This document shows, piece by piece, positions 1 through 6,818 of a stretch of DNA of 49,241 bases (positions within the stretch are counted from its first letter, which is position 1; each line of letters begins with the position of its first letter). The stretch lies in the IMG/VR virus record IMGVR_UViG_3300050821_007143, positions 1 to 49,241 of that record; one strand, 5' to 3'. The translations under genes and the position numbers were made by a program. This DNA comes from a virus. The notes below the pieces were generated by a model. That model did not search any database and had not been told where the DNA came from. It saw only the letters and a program-made list of their open reading frames with translations.

Positions 1-107
1 CGGGCAACAGGGCTCCCAGGGCTCCCAGGACGCCCAGGACGGGCAACAGGGCTCCCAGGGCTCCCAGGACGCCCAGGACGGGCAACAGGGCTCCCAGGAC
101 GCCCAGA
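1..107. repeat. 39-bp tandem repeats (two full, one shortened) inside the VWA gene
   Basis: Units occupy 1-39 and 40-78. A third, from 79 to about 107, lacks nine bases (three codons, GSQ). They encode a hydrophilic Gln/Gly/Ser/Asp linker between the HEXXH and VWA domains. The true copy number cannot be known from short-read-type assembly. Confidence 0.9.
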
Positions 108-1078
108 CGGGCAACGGCAGCGGCAGCGGCAGCGGCATCGCGACCGATACCGACCTGTCGAAGACGGTCAACGCGATCGCCGAGCGCAACGGCACGACAA
201 CGGTAAACGGGCACGGGGTTTTTCCGACCAGCCACCTGTCAGCCGTGCGCAACCGCGTCACCAGCACGGCAGAACGCGCCAATGCTCCGGCTACGGAAAA
301 CCTGATGGCAGGACAGGTGCTGACCCAGCTATTGCCGCGCAATGCGGTCTTGCACGGTCAGATCGCGCGGTTGCTGGTCTCCGAGGAAATGCGCCAGACA
401 ACGCACCGCGAGACCAGCGGCCGGTTGGACAGGCGAGCCCTGGCACGCATGCGGACGGGTGCTCTCGATGTCTACACCCGCCGCGAGGAAGCGCCCGGCA
501 TCGATACCGCCGTGTTGATCCTCATCGATGGTTCCTCGTCAATGAACGAGGGCCGATACCCCTACGGCCAGTCGCGCATGGCGATCGCGCAATGCGCCGC
601 ATGGCACATTGCCCGGGCAGCCGAGGCAGCGAACGGCAAGGTGGCTATCGTCGCGTTTCACGCGGGCGATACAGATCCGCGAACCGCGCTGCTCACCGTC
701 GTTAAGCCCTGGGAAGTGCGCACCGACGATCGCGCCGCTGCAATCACCGCGATCGAAGGGAAAAACACGACACCGCTCTCGCCGGCGATCATCGAGTGCT
801 CGCGCATGCTCGCCGCAGTCAACGCGACACGGCACATCCTGCTCTGCCTCACCGATGGCGAGTGCAACTACAGGGCAGCCGGCGTGCGCGCCGCCTGCGC
901 CATCGCGCAGGATCATGGCGTTGAGCCTGTGGGTATCGGCATCAACTGCGATCAGGTCGTAGCAGCGTTTCCGCCGCGCTACAGCGTCAACGTGAAAGAC
1001 CTGGCACAGCTCGCCGCGACCGGGCTCGGCGTGCTGGTCGCCATGCTGGAGGACGCCAACCCGATGGCCGCCGACTGA
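1..1078 (+). CDS. HEXXH-VWA protein (CobT-like), C-terminal part with VWA domain
   Basis: The frame is open from base 2 and continues the gene that starts at 48463; the GTG at 245 is internal. After the GQQGSQGSQDAQD repeats and a GSGSG linker comes a helical stretch, then a von Willebrand A domain from about base 510 onward. Its metal-ion-dependent adhesion site is complete: DGSSS (near base 527), the Thr in NTTPLSP, and the Asp in LTDGE. VWA domains of this kind partner MoxR/CobS AAA+ ATPases, such as the one encoded just upstream at 46771, in complexes that remodel proteins or insert metals. True cobaltochelatase function is unlikely because no other cobalamin genes are present. The substrate is unknown. 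Confidence 0.85.
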   Translation, partial: GQQGSQGSQDAQDGQQGSQGSQDAQDGQQGSQDAQTGNGSGSGSGIATDTDLSKTVNAIAERNGTTTVNGHGVFPTSHLSAVRNRVTSTAERANAPATENLMAGQVLTQLLPRNAVLHGQIARLLVSEEMRQTTHRETSGRLDRRALARMRTGALDVYTRREEAPGIDTAVLILIDGSSSMNEGRYPYGQSRMAIAQCAAWHIARAAEAANGKVAIVAFHAGDTDPRTALLTVVKPWEVRTDDRAAAITAIEGKNTTPLSPAIIECSRMLAAVNATRHILLCLTDGECNYRAAGVRAACAIAQDHGVEPVGIGINCDQVVAAFPPRYSVNVKDLAQLAATGLGVLVAMLEDANPMAAD

Positions 1079-1093
1079 TCGCGCTTTGCCGAA

Positions 1094-1120
1094 ACGCGCG
1101 GTCGGATACCGGCCGCGCGT
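1094..1120 (+). promoter_or_regulatory. GC-rich hairpin between VWA gene and DUF5983-like gene
   Basis: Arms ACGCGCGG and CCGCGCGT pair, and the inner CGG/CCG extends the stem across one mismatch, leaving an ATA loop. No T-run follows, so this is more likely an RNA-processing, stability or attenuation element than a terminator. A similar hairpin, also preceded by CGAAACGCG, lies in the previous intergenic gap of the same operon at 48388-48408. Confidence 0.5.
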
Positions 1121-1188
1121 CCCTGCGGCATTTTGCCGGCCGCGGGCTGATGATGGCAGGCAAGCGACACGATGAAAGGCAACAACTG

Positions 1189-1494
1189 ATGATCACAAAC
1201 CTTCTTACCATCTCGACAGGCCACCTCATGCGTACGGATGTCACAGAGCTAGCCGAAAGTGGCTTCATCATCGCAAACAACAATGAGGGCCCAATGCTTT
1301 TGATATATGTTCCAGAGCGACGCGCTGATGGCTCTTTCGACGAAGATGAAGAACAAGAATTAAACGCATACAGCCTACGTCTTAAAATAGTTTTTGAATA
1401 CGCCAGAAAAAACGACTGCCATTATGTTCTTATCGATGGCTCCGATATCTACGATGTCGACGGCCTAACCTACTATGGTGAGGACGATGAATAG
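1189..1494 (+). CDS. DUF5983-like small protein
   Basis: This is a 101-aa protein if translation starts at the ATG at 1189, which has GAAAGG nine bases upstream; an upstream in-frame ATG at 1150 lacks a clear site. The pattern ISTGHL near the N-terminus, a hydrophobic strand LLIYVPE, an acidic middle, then EYARKNDCHYVLIDG and VDGLTYY matches what I remember of DUF5983, a family of unknown function common on plasmids and genomic islands. The gene is visibly more AT-rich than its neighbours, suggesting separate acquisition. It follows the HEXXH-VWA gene and overlaps the next ORF by eight bases, so it is probably in the same operon. Confidence 0.65.
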   Translation: MITNLLTISTGHLMRTDVTELAESGFIIANNNEGPMLLIYVPERRADGSFDEDEEQELNAYSLRLKIVFEYARKNDCHYVLIDGSDIYDVDGLTYYGEDDE

Positions 1495-1678
1495 TCCCGG
1501 TTCCCGTCGCGTGCACCTCGCACGCGACGGCCGGGGGCTCACCGTGTGCGGCCTTGTCGCCGCGCGCTGTCAGCACCGGCCGCGCTGGTCCGACGCGCCC
1601 GCCACGCCGCGCGCGTGGCGTTGCGGCCGGTGCCGGCGCGTACTGCGGTTAAGGACGCATCCACCGCCGCGCGCTTGA
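1487..1678 (+). CDS. Small Cys/Arg-rich protein, possible zinc ribbon
   Basis: A 63-aa ORF starts at an ATG overlapping the end of the DUF5983-like gene, with GGTGAGG just upstream. It contains CGLVAARC and, further on, WRCGRCRR, four cysteines that could bind zinc, in a very Arg-rich basic protein. No family was recognised. It is the last ORF before the terminator at 1699. It could be spurious in this GC-rich DNA, but the overlap, ribosome-binding site and Cys spacing favour a real gene. Confidence 0.45.
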   Translation: MNSPGSRRVHLARDGRGLTVCGLVAARCQHRPRWSDAPATPRAWRCGRCRRVLRLRTHPPPRA

Positions 1679-1698
1679 TTACCGCCGCTGCATGCTCC

Positions 1699-1729
1699 AA
1701 CGCCCGGGCTCACTGCCCGGGCGTTTTGC
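1699..1729 (+). terminator. Rho-independent terminator of the AAA+/VWA operon
   Basis: A perfect 11-bp inverted repeat (1699-1709 with 1715-1725, arm AACGCCCGGGC) with a five-base loop is followed by a T-rich stretch. The loop also contains the stop codon of the convergent small gene at 1710-1826. Confidence 0.75.
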
Positions 1730-1826
1730 GTTGCGCCACCCGAAGCGCGAGCCAGGTCGCCACGAACCCGAACGCCAGGACCAGGACCGGCACGGCCCAT
1801 GCCCTGGTCCTACGATTTTGCCCCAT
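1710..1826 (-). CDS. 38-aa single-span membrane protein
   Basis: A short leftward ORF begins with ATG at 1826 and ends with TGA at 1712-1710. The product starts MGQNRRTRAW, has one hydrophobic segment at about residues 11-30 with positively charged ends, and finishes KTPGQ. GGA lies six bases before the start. It overlaps the end of the 62-aa ORF upstream by 17 bases, suggesting coupled translation. The positive N-terminus predicts N-in topology. Function is unknown. Confidence 0.5.
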   Translation of the reverse strand: MGQNRRTRAWAVPVLVLAFGFVATWLALRVAQRKTPGQ

Positions 1827-1998
1827 CACGTCCTACGGCGGTTTTGGCACGACTGACCATCCTGATCCGCTCTCGCGCCGCCAGCAGCAGCTTCTTGTAT
1901 CTCTCGCTCTGACCTCGTCCCGCTCGCGCCCAATACGCGTCACTCTCAGGACCATCCCCTTCCTGCAAGTGCCGCGCTTCTTCCACGTCCAATGACAT
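1810..1998 (-). CDS. 62-aa charged hypothetical protein
   Basis: An ATG at 1998 preceded by GGGGA gives a 62-aa, strongly charged, probably helical protein (MSLDVEEARHLQEG...). A longer reading from 2121 would cross the AT-rich repeat region and is unlikely. It is flanked by a 16-bp direct repeat (1829-1844 and 2012-2027), one copy inside its own 3' end and one just before its start. No family was recognised. It may be expressed from the candidate origin region. Confidence 0.45.
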   Translation of the reverse strand: MSLDVEEARHLQEGDGPESDAYWARAGRGQSERYKKLLLAARERIRMVSRAKTAVGRDGAKS

Positions 1999-2011
1999 CT
2001 TGTGGTCCCCT

Positions 2012-2163
2012 CGTCCTACGGCGGTTTCAAAAGCGGTTTCAAAACGAGAGAAACGAGATACGCGCGCGAAATTTTTTTTTTCAAACTTCATCTTGTTATA
2101 TATATATATAAGGCCTTTCAAAAAACCCTTTTACCCTCAAACCTATCTCGTTTCTCTCGTTTT
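2012..2163. other. Candidate replication origin: direct repeats, 20-bp inverted repeat, AT-rich core
   Basis: GCGGTTTCAAAA occurs twice in tandem (2021-2032, 2033-2044). A perfect 20-bp inverted repeat (2041-2060 and 2144-2163, arm AAAACGAGAGAAACGAGATA) bounds 83 bases containing runs of T, an alternating TA tract (about 2097-2110) and A-rich blocks, in an otherwise very GC-rich genome. A further 16-bp direct repeat (CGTCCTACGGCGGTTT) is at 1829-1844 and 2012-2027. The right arm touches the stop codon of the primase gene. Short direct repeats, inverted repeat and AT-rich core beside a primase are typical of plasmid and phage origins. A strong transcription signal is the alternative. Confidence 0.5.
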
Positions 2164-4570
2164 ACAGACCCATCCTGTGTTTTGCTTGTTCATGCTCCAC
2201 ATCTTGTTGTGTCAGTTGTGCCCTGCGCGCGACCAGAAGACGTTCAAGACCCGATCGGACCCGCCATACGTTGTTGCTCGGATAAGGTGTTTCCGGCTTG
2301 ACCCAGCCCCATAGCTCCAGCACGGCCATGATGCCTGGTAGCTCCTTCAACTGACCTTTCCCAATCCGCTTGACCGCGCCGACATCCCGCGCCAGCTGCG
2401 ACGACAGCACTCGGCGTATTTGCGGGCGCTGCAGCAGATAACCCGCAATCGCTTGCGCGACCTGATAGTGCGACCCTGGGAACCCCTCGTAGAAGACCTC
2501 GGCGTGTCCCAGCAGCAGCCTCACATAGCTCCCGGCGCGTGCGACGGTATCCTCGGGGACCACAGCATCAGTCCCACCGTCGATCAGGTGTAGCAGCAAG
2601 GCGGTACGGGCTTGCAATCCGTGCAGCTTGCGAAGAAACCCGCGATACCCGGGGCCGATGCCTGGTGGCTGCACGATCGCCTCGCAGTCTGCCTCGGTCG
2701 CACGGATCAGCGCCTCGCCCGCTGCATCAGTGCGATAGGGGTCGAACGCCCCCAGCTGCAGCAGCCGCCCGATCGTCGTATCGATGGCCGAGACATCGGG
2801 AGGCGTAAGGGTGCTTTGCCCCGCGCCCTGTCCCTTCTGAAGCAGCAGGTAGCCAAACCGGGACAGAAATCCGTCATCGGCGAGGTCTTTGAAGTCAGCG
2901 AGCCGATACGGCTGAATGGTCCCCAGGATCGACAGAGCGCAGTTATCGATAAACGCCGTCCGCGACATCCGTCCGACGGTGTGGCTGCCGCCGTCATAGC
3001 TCTCCAGGAAGAACGCCCGGTCGACCCCGCCTGCCCCGGCGGAATAGCGCCCAAACCCGCCAAACAGCGCCGCCAGTTCGTCCCGCACATAAAGCAAGCC
3101 ACGCGGGTTGGATGCCATCATCTCCTGCAGCTTCTCGATCGTCTGGTCCTGCGCCAGCAGCGCCTGCACATCGGGCTGCGGCAGTTGCTGTCGCTGCGCC
3201 CCCGGCAGCTTGCGCCACACCGCCAGTTCGCGGCCGTACTGCCGCATGCGCTCGTCGTGCTGGTCCCGCAGCACCTTCAACGGGTAATGCAGCAACGGTG
3301 TTTTACGCAGACCGCTCTCGGCGACCAGCATGACCCACTGGTTCGGTCGCACGGTCCAGGCGTCACCGGCATAGGGCTGCAGCAGGACGCGCTTGTCCGC
3401 TGCACCTGATGCCGTCGCCATGAGCGTCGCTCCGAGCGCCGCGTGATCGAGCCTGCCGCGTTGCGCCAGTTCGGCAAGTGTGTCCTCGATGATCGCAGGG
3501 AAGATATTTCCGGGCCAGAGCGGCGGCGCTTTTTCATCCCACGGATCGAGTACCTCGTCAGTGCTGGCGGCAAAGCCGACCAAGCTGGGGCGCCGGACCT
3601 TTGTTGGATCGACATCGTCAAACTCCAGCGTTGCCAGCGTGGTCCCGTGGTCCCGCTTGAGCAGCTCGCTGAGACGTTCCCGCACATCACCCATCGTGCG
3701 GTCCTGGCAGTGCCCATGATGGCAGTGGAACCGCTGATGGACCGGCACGTAGCTGGTCCCATCATGGACGCGCTCGCTGTGCTCCGCGATCCACGGGCAG
3801 TCGACATCAAACCCCCAGCCCATCGTCATGTGGCGGCCAAGGCCCTGCACCGCGCCAAGCATGCGAAAAGCCTGCAAGATCGCGTCGTCCTCGATCTCCA
3901 GAGGATCTGGCATCGTCCGCGAGGACTGGCTCAGTATCTTCGCGATCGGTGTGACCCCGCCGAGGCGCTTCTCGATGGCGATCCAGTCGAGGGTATTAAT
4001 CCGCTGGTCCGGGTTCCACGCCCGCAGCCGGTGTTTAAAACCCCCGGGACCGCATTTCGGTTTGTGATTGGTCCCCACCGGCAAGCGCATCAGCCCGACC
4101 AGGTTCTTGATGTTGTCACCGGCGCCGAGCGCCCGGTAGAGCGCGGTCACCAGGCCCAGCGCCCAGTCGCGTGACGCGATGTCGGTAAACCATCCCGCCT
4201 GGCAGTTTCCAAGGGAGGTCTCCGTGATGTAGCTCGGGTTGGTCCCTAAGAGATCGATCGCTTTCTTGAGGTCGACCTTGACCCCCACGTCGTCCAGCAC
4301 GATCACCCGGATGCGTTCAAACCCGGCGAGCCCGCGGCTTGGTCCCGTCTGCACCCCGACGCTGAAATACGTGTTGAGATGCGCGTGCGGGGCTTTGAGG
4401 TAATCCGCGGCATCGTAGGCGCGCCACGCGTCGGGCTGCTGGTTCTCGGGATTACCGGCGATCAGCACGACCTTGACCCGGCCCCAGTCGGGACCAAAGC
4501 CGGCGCGTAGGAAAATCTCATTGGTAAAGATGCTCGGGACAGCCGCAGGCTGCGGCGCAGGCTGATCCAT
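2162..4570 (-). CDS. Primase/replication protein with DUF3987 helicase-like domain
   Basis: This is an 802-aa protein. Residues about 30-200 resemble RepB/AEP-type primases, with VLDDVG at 91-96 and RLPVGTNHKP at 162-171. Residues about 258-288 hold CPW...H...FHCHHGHC, a Cys/His cluster of zinc-finger type seen in such primases. From about 350 onward is a DUF3987 (YfjI-like) domain found in phage and plasmid replication proteins, with the DUF3987 segment NPRGLLYVRDELAALF. The Walker A region is degenerate (AESGLRKTP, about 417-425), so ATPase activity is uncertain. It probably primes or initiates replication, likely at the adjacent repeat region 2012-2163. It lies on the lysogeny-side strand rather than with the polymerase operon. 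Confidence 0.75.
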   Translation of the reverse strand: MDQPAPQPAAVPSIFTNEIFLRAGFGPDWGRVKVVLIAGNPENQQPDAWRAYDAADYLKAPHAHLNTYFSVGVQTGPSRGLAGFERIRVIVLDDVGVKVDLKKAIDLLGTNPSYITETSLGNCQAGWFTDIASRDWALGLVTALYRALGAGDNIKNLVGLMRLPVGTNHKPKCGPGGFKHRLRAWNPDQRINTLDWIAIEKRLGGVTPIAKILSQSSRTMPDPLEIEDDAILQAFRMLGAVQGLGRHMTMGWGFDVDCPWIAEHSERVHDGTSYVPVHQRFHCHHGHCQDRTMGDVRERLSELLKRDHGTTLATLEFDDVDPTKVRRPSLVGFAASTDEVLDPWDEKAPPLWPGNIFPAIIEDTLAELAQRGRLDHAALGATLMATASGAADKRVLLQPYAGDAWTVRPNQWVMLVAESGLRKTPLLHYPLKVLRDQHDERMRQYGRELAVWRKLPGAQRQQLPQPDVQALLAQDQTIEKLQEMMASNPRGLLYVRDELAALFGGFGRYSAGAGGVDRAFFLESYDGGSHTVGRMSRTAFIDNCALSILGTIQPYRLADFKDLADDGFLSRFGYLLLQKGQGAGQSTLTPPDVSAIDTTIGRLLQLGAFDPYRTDAAGEALIRATEADCEAIVQPPGIGPGYRGFLRKLHGLQARTALLLHLIDGGTDAVVPEDTVARAGSYVRLLLGHAEVFYEGFPGSHYQVAQAIAGYLLQRPQIRRVLSSQLARDVGAVKRIGKGQLKELPGIMAVLELWGWVKPETPYPSNNVWRVRSGLERLLVARRAQLTQQDVEHEQAKHRMGL

Positions 4571-4596
4571 GGTCTTGGGCTCCGGTGGCGTGTCGC

Positions 4597-4628
4597 GTGT
4601 TGTGCGTCACTTTTGTTGCGCACAACAC
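4597..4628. promoter_or_regulatory. Inverted repeat upstream of primase gene, candidate operator
   Basis: GTGTTGTGCG (4597-4606) and its exact reverse complement (4619-4628) flank twelve bases, 27 bases before the primase start. The core GTGTTGTG/CACAACAC also occurs in the repressor control region (about 7570 and 7629), so the phage repressor may bind here. The sequence CGTGTCGCGTG overlaps its left side. The rest of 4629-4784 shows nothing clear. Confidence 0.4.
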
Positions 4629-4784
4629 GGAACCCTGCACCTGTGGGCCGGGGCCGTGCAAGCGGGAAAGCTTGCCAAATGGCTTGGGATTTGCCATATG
4701 TGATCGCGAGCGGGTGGCTCTGTTGCCCGTTCCCTTCCGTTTGGGAGTGGTGTCCCTCTCGGGTAGGCTCGCGGTCGTGTCGCG

Positions 4785-4818
4785 AAAAATGAAAGGGCGC
4801 CCTCGCGGGCGCCCTTTC
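4785..4818 (-). terminator. Terminator of the repressor-integrase operon
   Basis: A 12-bp perfect stem (4791-4802 with 4807-4818, arm GAAAGGGCGCCC) and four-base loop is followed on the minus strand by ATTTTTCGC. It lies just after the stop of the 92-aa gene at 4843 and separates that operon from the primase gene. Confidence 0.75.
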
Positions 4819-4842
4819 GACGTTCAAGGTGCTACGCCAACG

Positions 4843-5121
4843 TTAAACTATTCGGCGCTCCCGCATTTGCGCTTCGAGAGCCGCCAGCAGCTCCGGGTCG
4901 TCCTCTTCCTCCTTTTCGGCGTAGGCTTCGGGGCGGCGATGCCGGTCGATCAACTCCATCATCCAGACGCGCGCCAACTCGTGGTACATCCTGCGCGAGA
5001 CGGAGTATTCGGCCAGGATCGCTTCGGCGGCCTCGTATAGTTTTGGATGTGCGTCGCTGAACCTCGCGACGATCTCGTCTAGATCGCTTTGGTCCCAGCC
5101 CATTGGTAGTCGTTTTTTCAT
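4843..5121 (-). CDS. 92-aa acidic hypothetical protein
   Basis: Starts MKKRLPMGWDQSDLDEI with a GAGGTAGGGG ribosome-binding site upstream. It is predicted mostly helical with a C-terminal acidic run (EKEEEDD). No family was recognised. It is the last gene of the leftward repressor-integrase operon and ends about 24 bases before the terminator. An overlapping ORF in another frame (from 5149) lacks a good start and is rejected. Confidence 0.6.
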   Translation of the reverse strand: MKKRLPMGWDQSDLDEIVARFSDAHPKLYEAAEAILAEYSVSRRMYHELARVWMMELIDRHRRPEAYAEKEEEDDPELLAALEAQMRERRIV

Positions 5122-5136
5122 TGACCCCTACCTCTA

Positions 5137-5346
5137 TCACCGTCGCCACGGCCAGGGCCGCAGCTGTGTCGCCCGTTGTTCGTGCTCAAGATCGTCAAAA
5201 GCTTGCGCCAGCGCCCGCAGGCTACCGATATCCAGGGCGCCCCAGTCGACGTGATACGATCGCCCGGTCAACCGGTGCAGGTCGCTGCGCACGCGCTGGA
5301 TAAACTGCCTCTTGTCGAGGCTCTGGTGTTCTTCCTTGACGGTCAT
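5137..5346 (-). CDS. 69-aa hypothetical protein
   Basis: The ATG at 5346 (MTVKEEHQSLDKRQF) is preceded by GGGAG and starts just after the stop of the membrane protein upstream, so I prefer it to the longer ORF from 5502. The product is charged and helical with WGALDIGSLRALAQAFDDLE in the middle and a basic Trp/Arg C-terminus. Function is unknown. It belongs to the leftward lysogeny operon. Confidence 0.55.
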   Translation of the reverse strand: MTVKEEHQSLDKRQFIQRVRSDLHRLTGRSYHVDWGALDIGSLRALAQAFDDLEHEQRATQLRPWPWRR

Positions 5347-5348
5347 CC

Positions 5349-5516
5349 TCACGGCTCCCTGTCGAGCACGCGTTCCCAAAGGCCGCGTTTTGCGTGCTGT
5401 TTGGTGATGATAAAATAGACAATGGGGAAGACCCACTCGGCGATCCCCATCAGGACAAACAGGGCGATGACAATCCCGATAATGCTGGCGTACGGGCTCC
5501 AAAAAGGCGCGTTCAT
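5349..5516 (-). CDS. 55-aa membrane protein
   Basis: MNAPFWSPYAS begins at an ATG at 5516 with GGAG upstream; the longer ORF from 5714 overlaps integrase and is not credible. Residues about 10-38 are continuously hydrophobic (IIGIVIALFVLMGIAEW then FPIVYFII), enough for one long or two short spans, followed by a basic tail. It sits between integrase and two small soluble proteins. A superinfection-exclusion or lysogenic-conversion role is possible but is not shown by the sequence. Confidence 0.55.
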   Translation of the reverse strand: MNAPFWSPYASIIGIVIALFVLMGIAEWVFPIVYFIITKQHAKRGLWERVLDREP

Positions 5517-5529
5517 GTGCTCCTGGCTC

Positions 5530-6681
5530 CTATCCGACCGCCCGTAGCGTGGGCGCCGGGTGCTTGAAGTTGATCGACTTGCGCAGATGATCAGGGTGCA
5601 GGTGCGCGTAGTGGTCCTCGATCGTCTGCAGCGTGTCGCCCATGATCTTCGAGATATCGAACAACGGCACGGCGGACATCGCCGCGAGCGAGGCCCAGGT
5701 GTGCCGCAGCACATGCGGCGTCACCCACTCCATCCCGATCGCCGCGGTAAAGGTGCGGAACGCCTGCTCGATCCGGCTGGCGTCAAACACCCGCCCGATC
5801 GCCCGCCCGCTGCCATCCTTGGGCGCCTGTTGCCAGGCGCCTTCCAGGATCGGCCGCAGGCGATCGGAGATCGGCATACCCTTGACCCGGCGCTTCTTGG
5901 TCTCGCGGCGGCCAGGGATATTGTAATCGATCAAGCCGAGTACGAGGTCCACCCGGTCCCAGGTCAGCTCCAGGATCGCGCCGCGTCGTGCGGCGGTCTC
6001 CAGCGCCAGGGCGACAAACAACCGCAACCGTGGCGCGCTGGCCCGTAGCATGGGATGGCTGTGCGTCGCGCTGCCCCACGCCATCGCCTGGTCCCAAAAC
6101 CATTGCTCCTGCGCGCGGTCGAGAAACCGGTCCCGCGCCAGTCCCTTGGGCGGTATCACCCCCCGCGTGAACGACGGCAGCTCGGCGAGGTCGATAAGTT
6201 TTTCCTCGACAGCCCAGCGCAGAACGGTCTGCAACGCGCCCACCTCACGTCGCACCGTCCAGTTGCTGAGCCCGCTGCGCTGGCTGTGGTAGCTCCGCAG
6301 CAGGGCCGGGTTGACGACCAGATCGCTCGGCCGATGATGCCCGAGCAGACGCCGCACCGGCCGCAGGACATAGCCATTGCTTTCGTGTTTGCCGATGCGT
6401 GCGGCGTCAGCGAGCCACGCCTCGCACAGCGTGTCGATCGTCGGCTTGGGCTTGGCTATTGGTCCCGACTGGGCTTCGTCCCGCGCGAGGTCGCAGAACG
6501 TCGGGAAATAAGCCTTAGCCTCGTCATAGTCCTTTGTCTTGCAGCTGTGCTTGACCGTGCAGTAGTCCCGGTCCGCGTCGCAGTACCAGATTTCGTAATA
6601 CCCGCGCGCGTTCGGCGTCGGTCTGAGCCTGATCTTGCGGTAGGGTCCGATATCGATCGAATGATGCGTTGTTGTAACCAC
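5530..6681 (-). CDS. int: Tyrosine-type site-specific integrase
   Basis: This is a 383-aa tyrosine recombinase. The N-terminal 75 residues form an arm-type DNA-binding region (RGYYEIWYCDADRDY), then a core-binding domain about 80-170, and a catalytic domain about 185-370. Catalytic residues visible: Arg in ETAARRGAI (about 232), Lys in KKRRVKGMPI (about 267), HVLRH (323-327) and the nucleophile Tyr in EDHYAHLHP (358). It would integrate and excise the prophage or resolve multimers. Its start lies inside the HTH ORF upstream (6456-6818), an unusually long overlap. No attP could be identified with confidence next to the gene. Confidence 0.93.
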   Translation of the reverse strand: MVTTTHHSIDIGPYRKIRLRPTPNARGYYEIWYCDADRDYCTVKHSCKTKDYDEAKAYFPTFCDLARDEAQSGPIAKPKPTIDTLCEAWLADAARIGKHESNGYVLRPVRRLLGHHRPSDLVVNPALLRSYHSQRSGLSNWTVRREVGALQTVLRWAVEEKLIDLAELPSFTRGVIPPKGLARDRFLDRAQEQWFWDQAMAWGSATHSHPMLRASAPRLRLFVALALETAARRGAILELTWDRVDLVLGLIDYNIPGRRETKKRRVKGMPISDRLRPILEGAWQQAPKDGSGRAIGRVFDASRIEQAFRTFTAAIGMEWVTPHVLRHTWASLAAMSAVPLFDISKIMGDTLQTIEDHYAHLHPDHLRKSINFKHPAPTLRAVG

Positions 6682-6818
6682 GCTAAAAACTCCTTTTCGG
6701 GTATCAATACCGGCCGCCCAGGCAACCAGGGCAGCCCGTCAAAACGTCGATGCCGCGCGATGGTGTGAACCGAGCACCGCAGCCGCTGCGCGGCTTCCTG
6801 CTGCGTCAGATATGTCAA
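6456..6818 (-). CDS. MerR-type HTH protein, putative excisionase
   Basis: The first 55 residues form a winged-helix/excisionase-like domain (MTYLTQQEAAQRLRCSVHTI, then RPVLIPEKEFLAWLQQ). The start ATG overlaps the stop of the repressor gene (ATGA), suggesting coupled translation. The remaining 65 residues are Arg/Ser/Thr-rich and lie entirely within the start of int in another frame (about 226 bases of overlap), so the functional part may be only the N-terminal domain. It may act as Xis or as a directionality factor for the integrase. A frameshift or sequencing error shortening the gene cannot be excluded. Confidence 0.65.
   Translation of the reverse strand: MTYLTQQEAAQRLRCSVHTIARHRRFDGLPWLPGRPVLIPEKEFLAWLQQRIIRSISDPTARSGSDRRRTRAGITKSGTATRTGTTARSSTAARQRTMTRLRLISRRSATSRGTKPSRDQ

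Noticed and set aside
1-107. Terminal repeats as a CRISPR or cohesive-end structure
   Set aside because: The repeat is coding, in frame and tandem without spacers; the end match is best explained by circular assembly.
1810-2121. 103-aa version of the minus ORF
   Set aside because: The extra N-terminus is translated from the AT-rich repeat region; the ATG at 1998 has a better upstream site.
4462-4827. 121-aa minus ORF upstream of the primase
   Set aside because: Spans the terminator and inverted repeat and overlaps the primase start in another frame.
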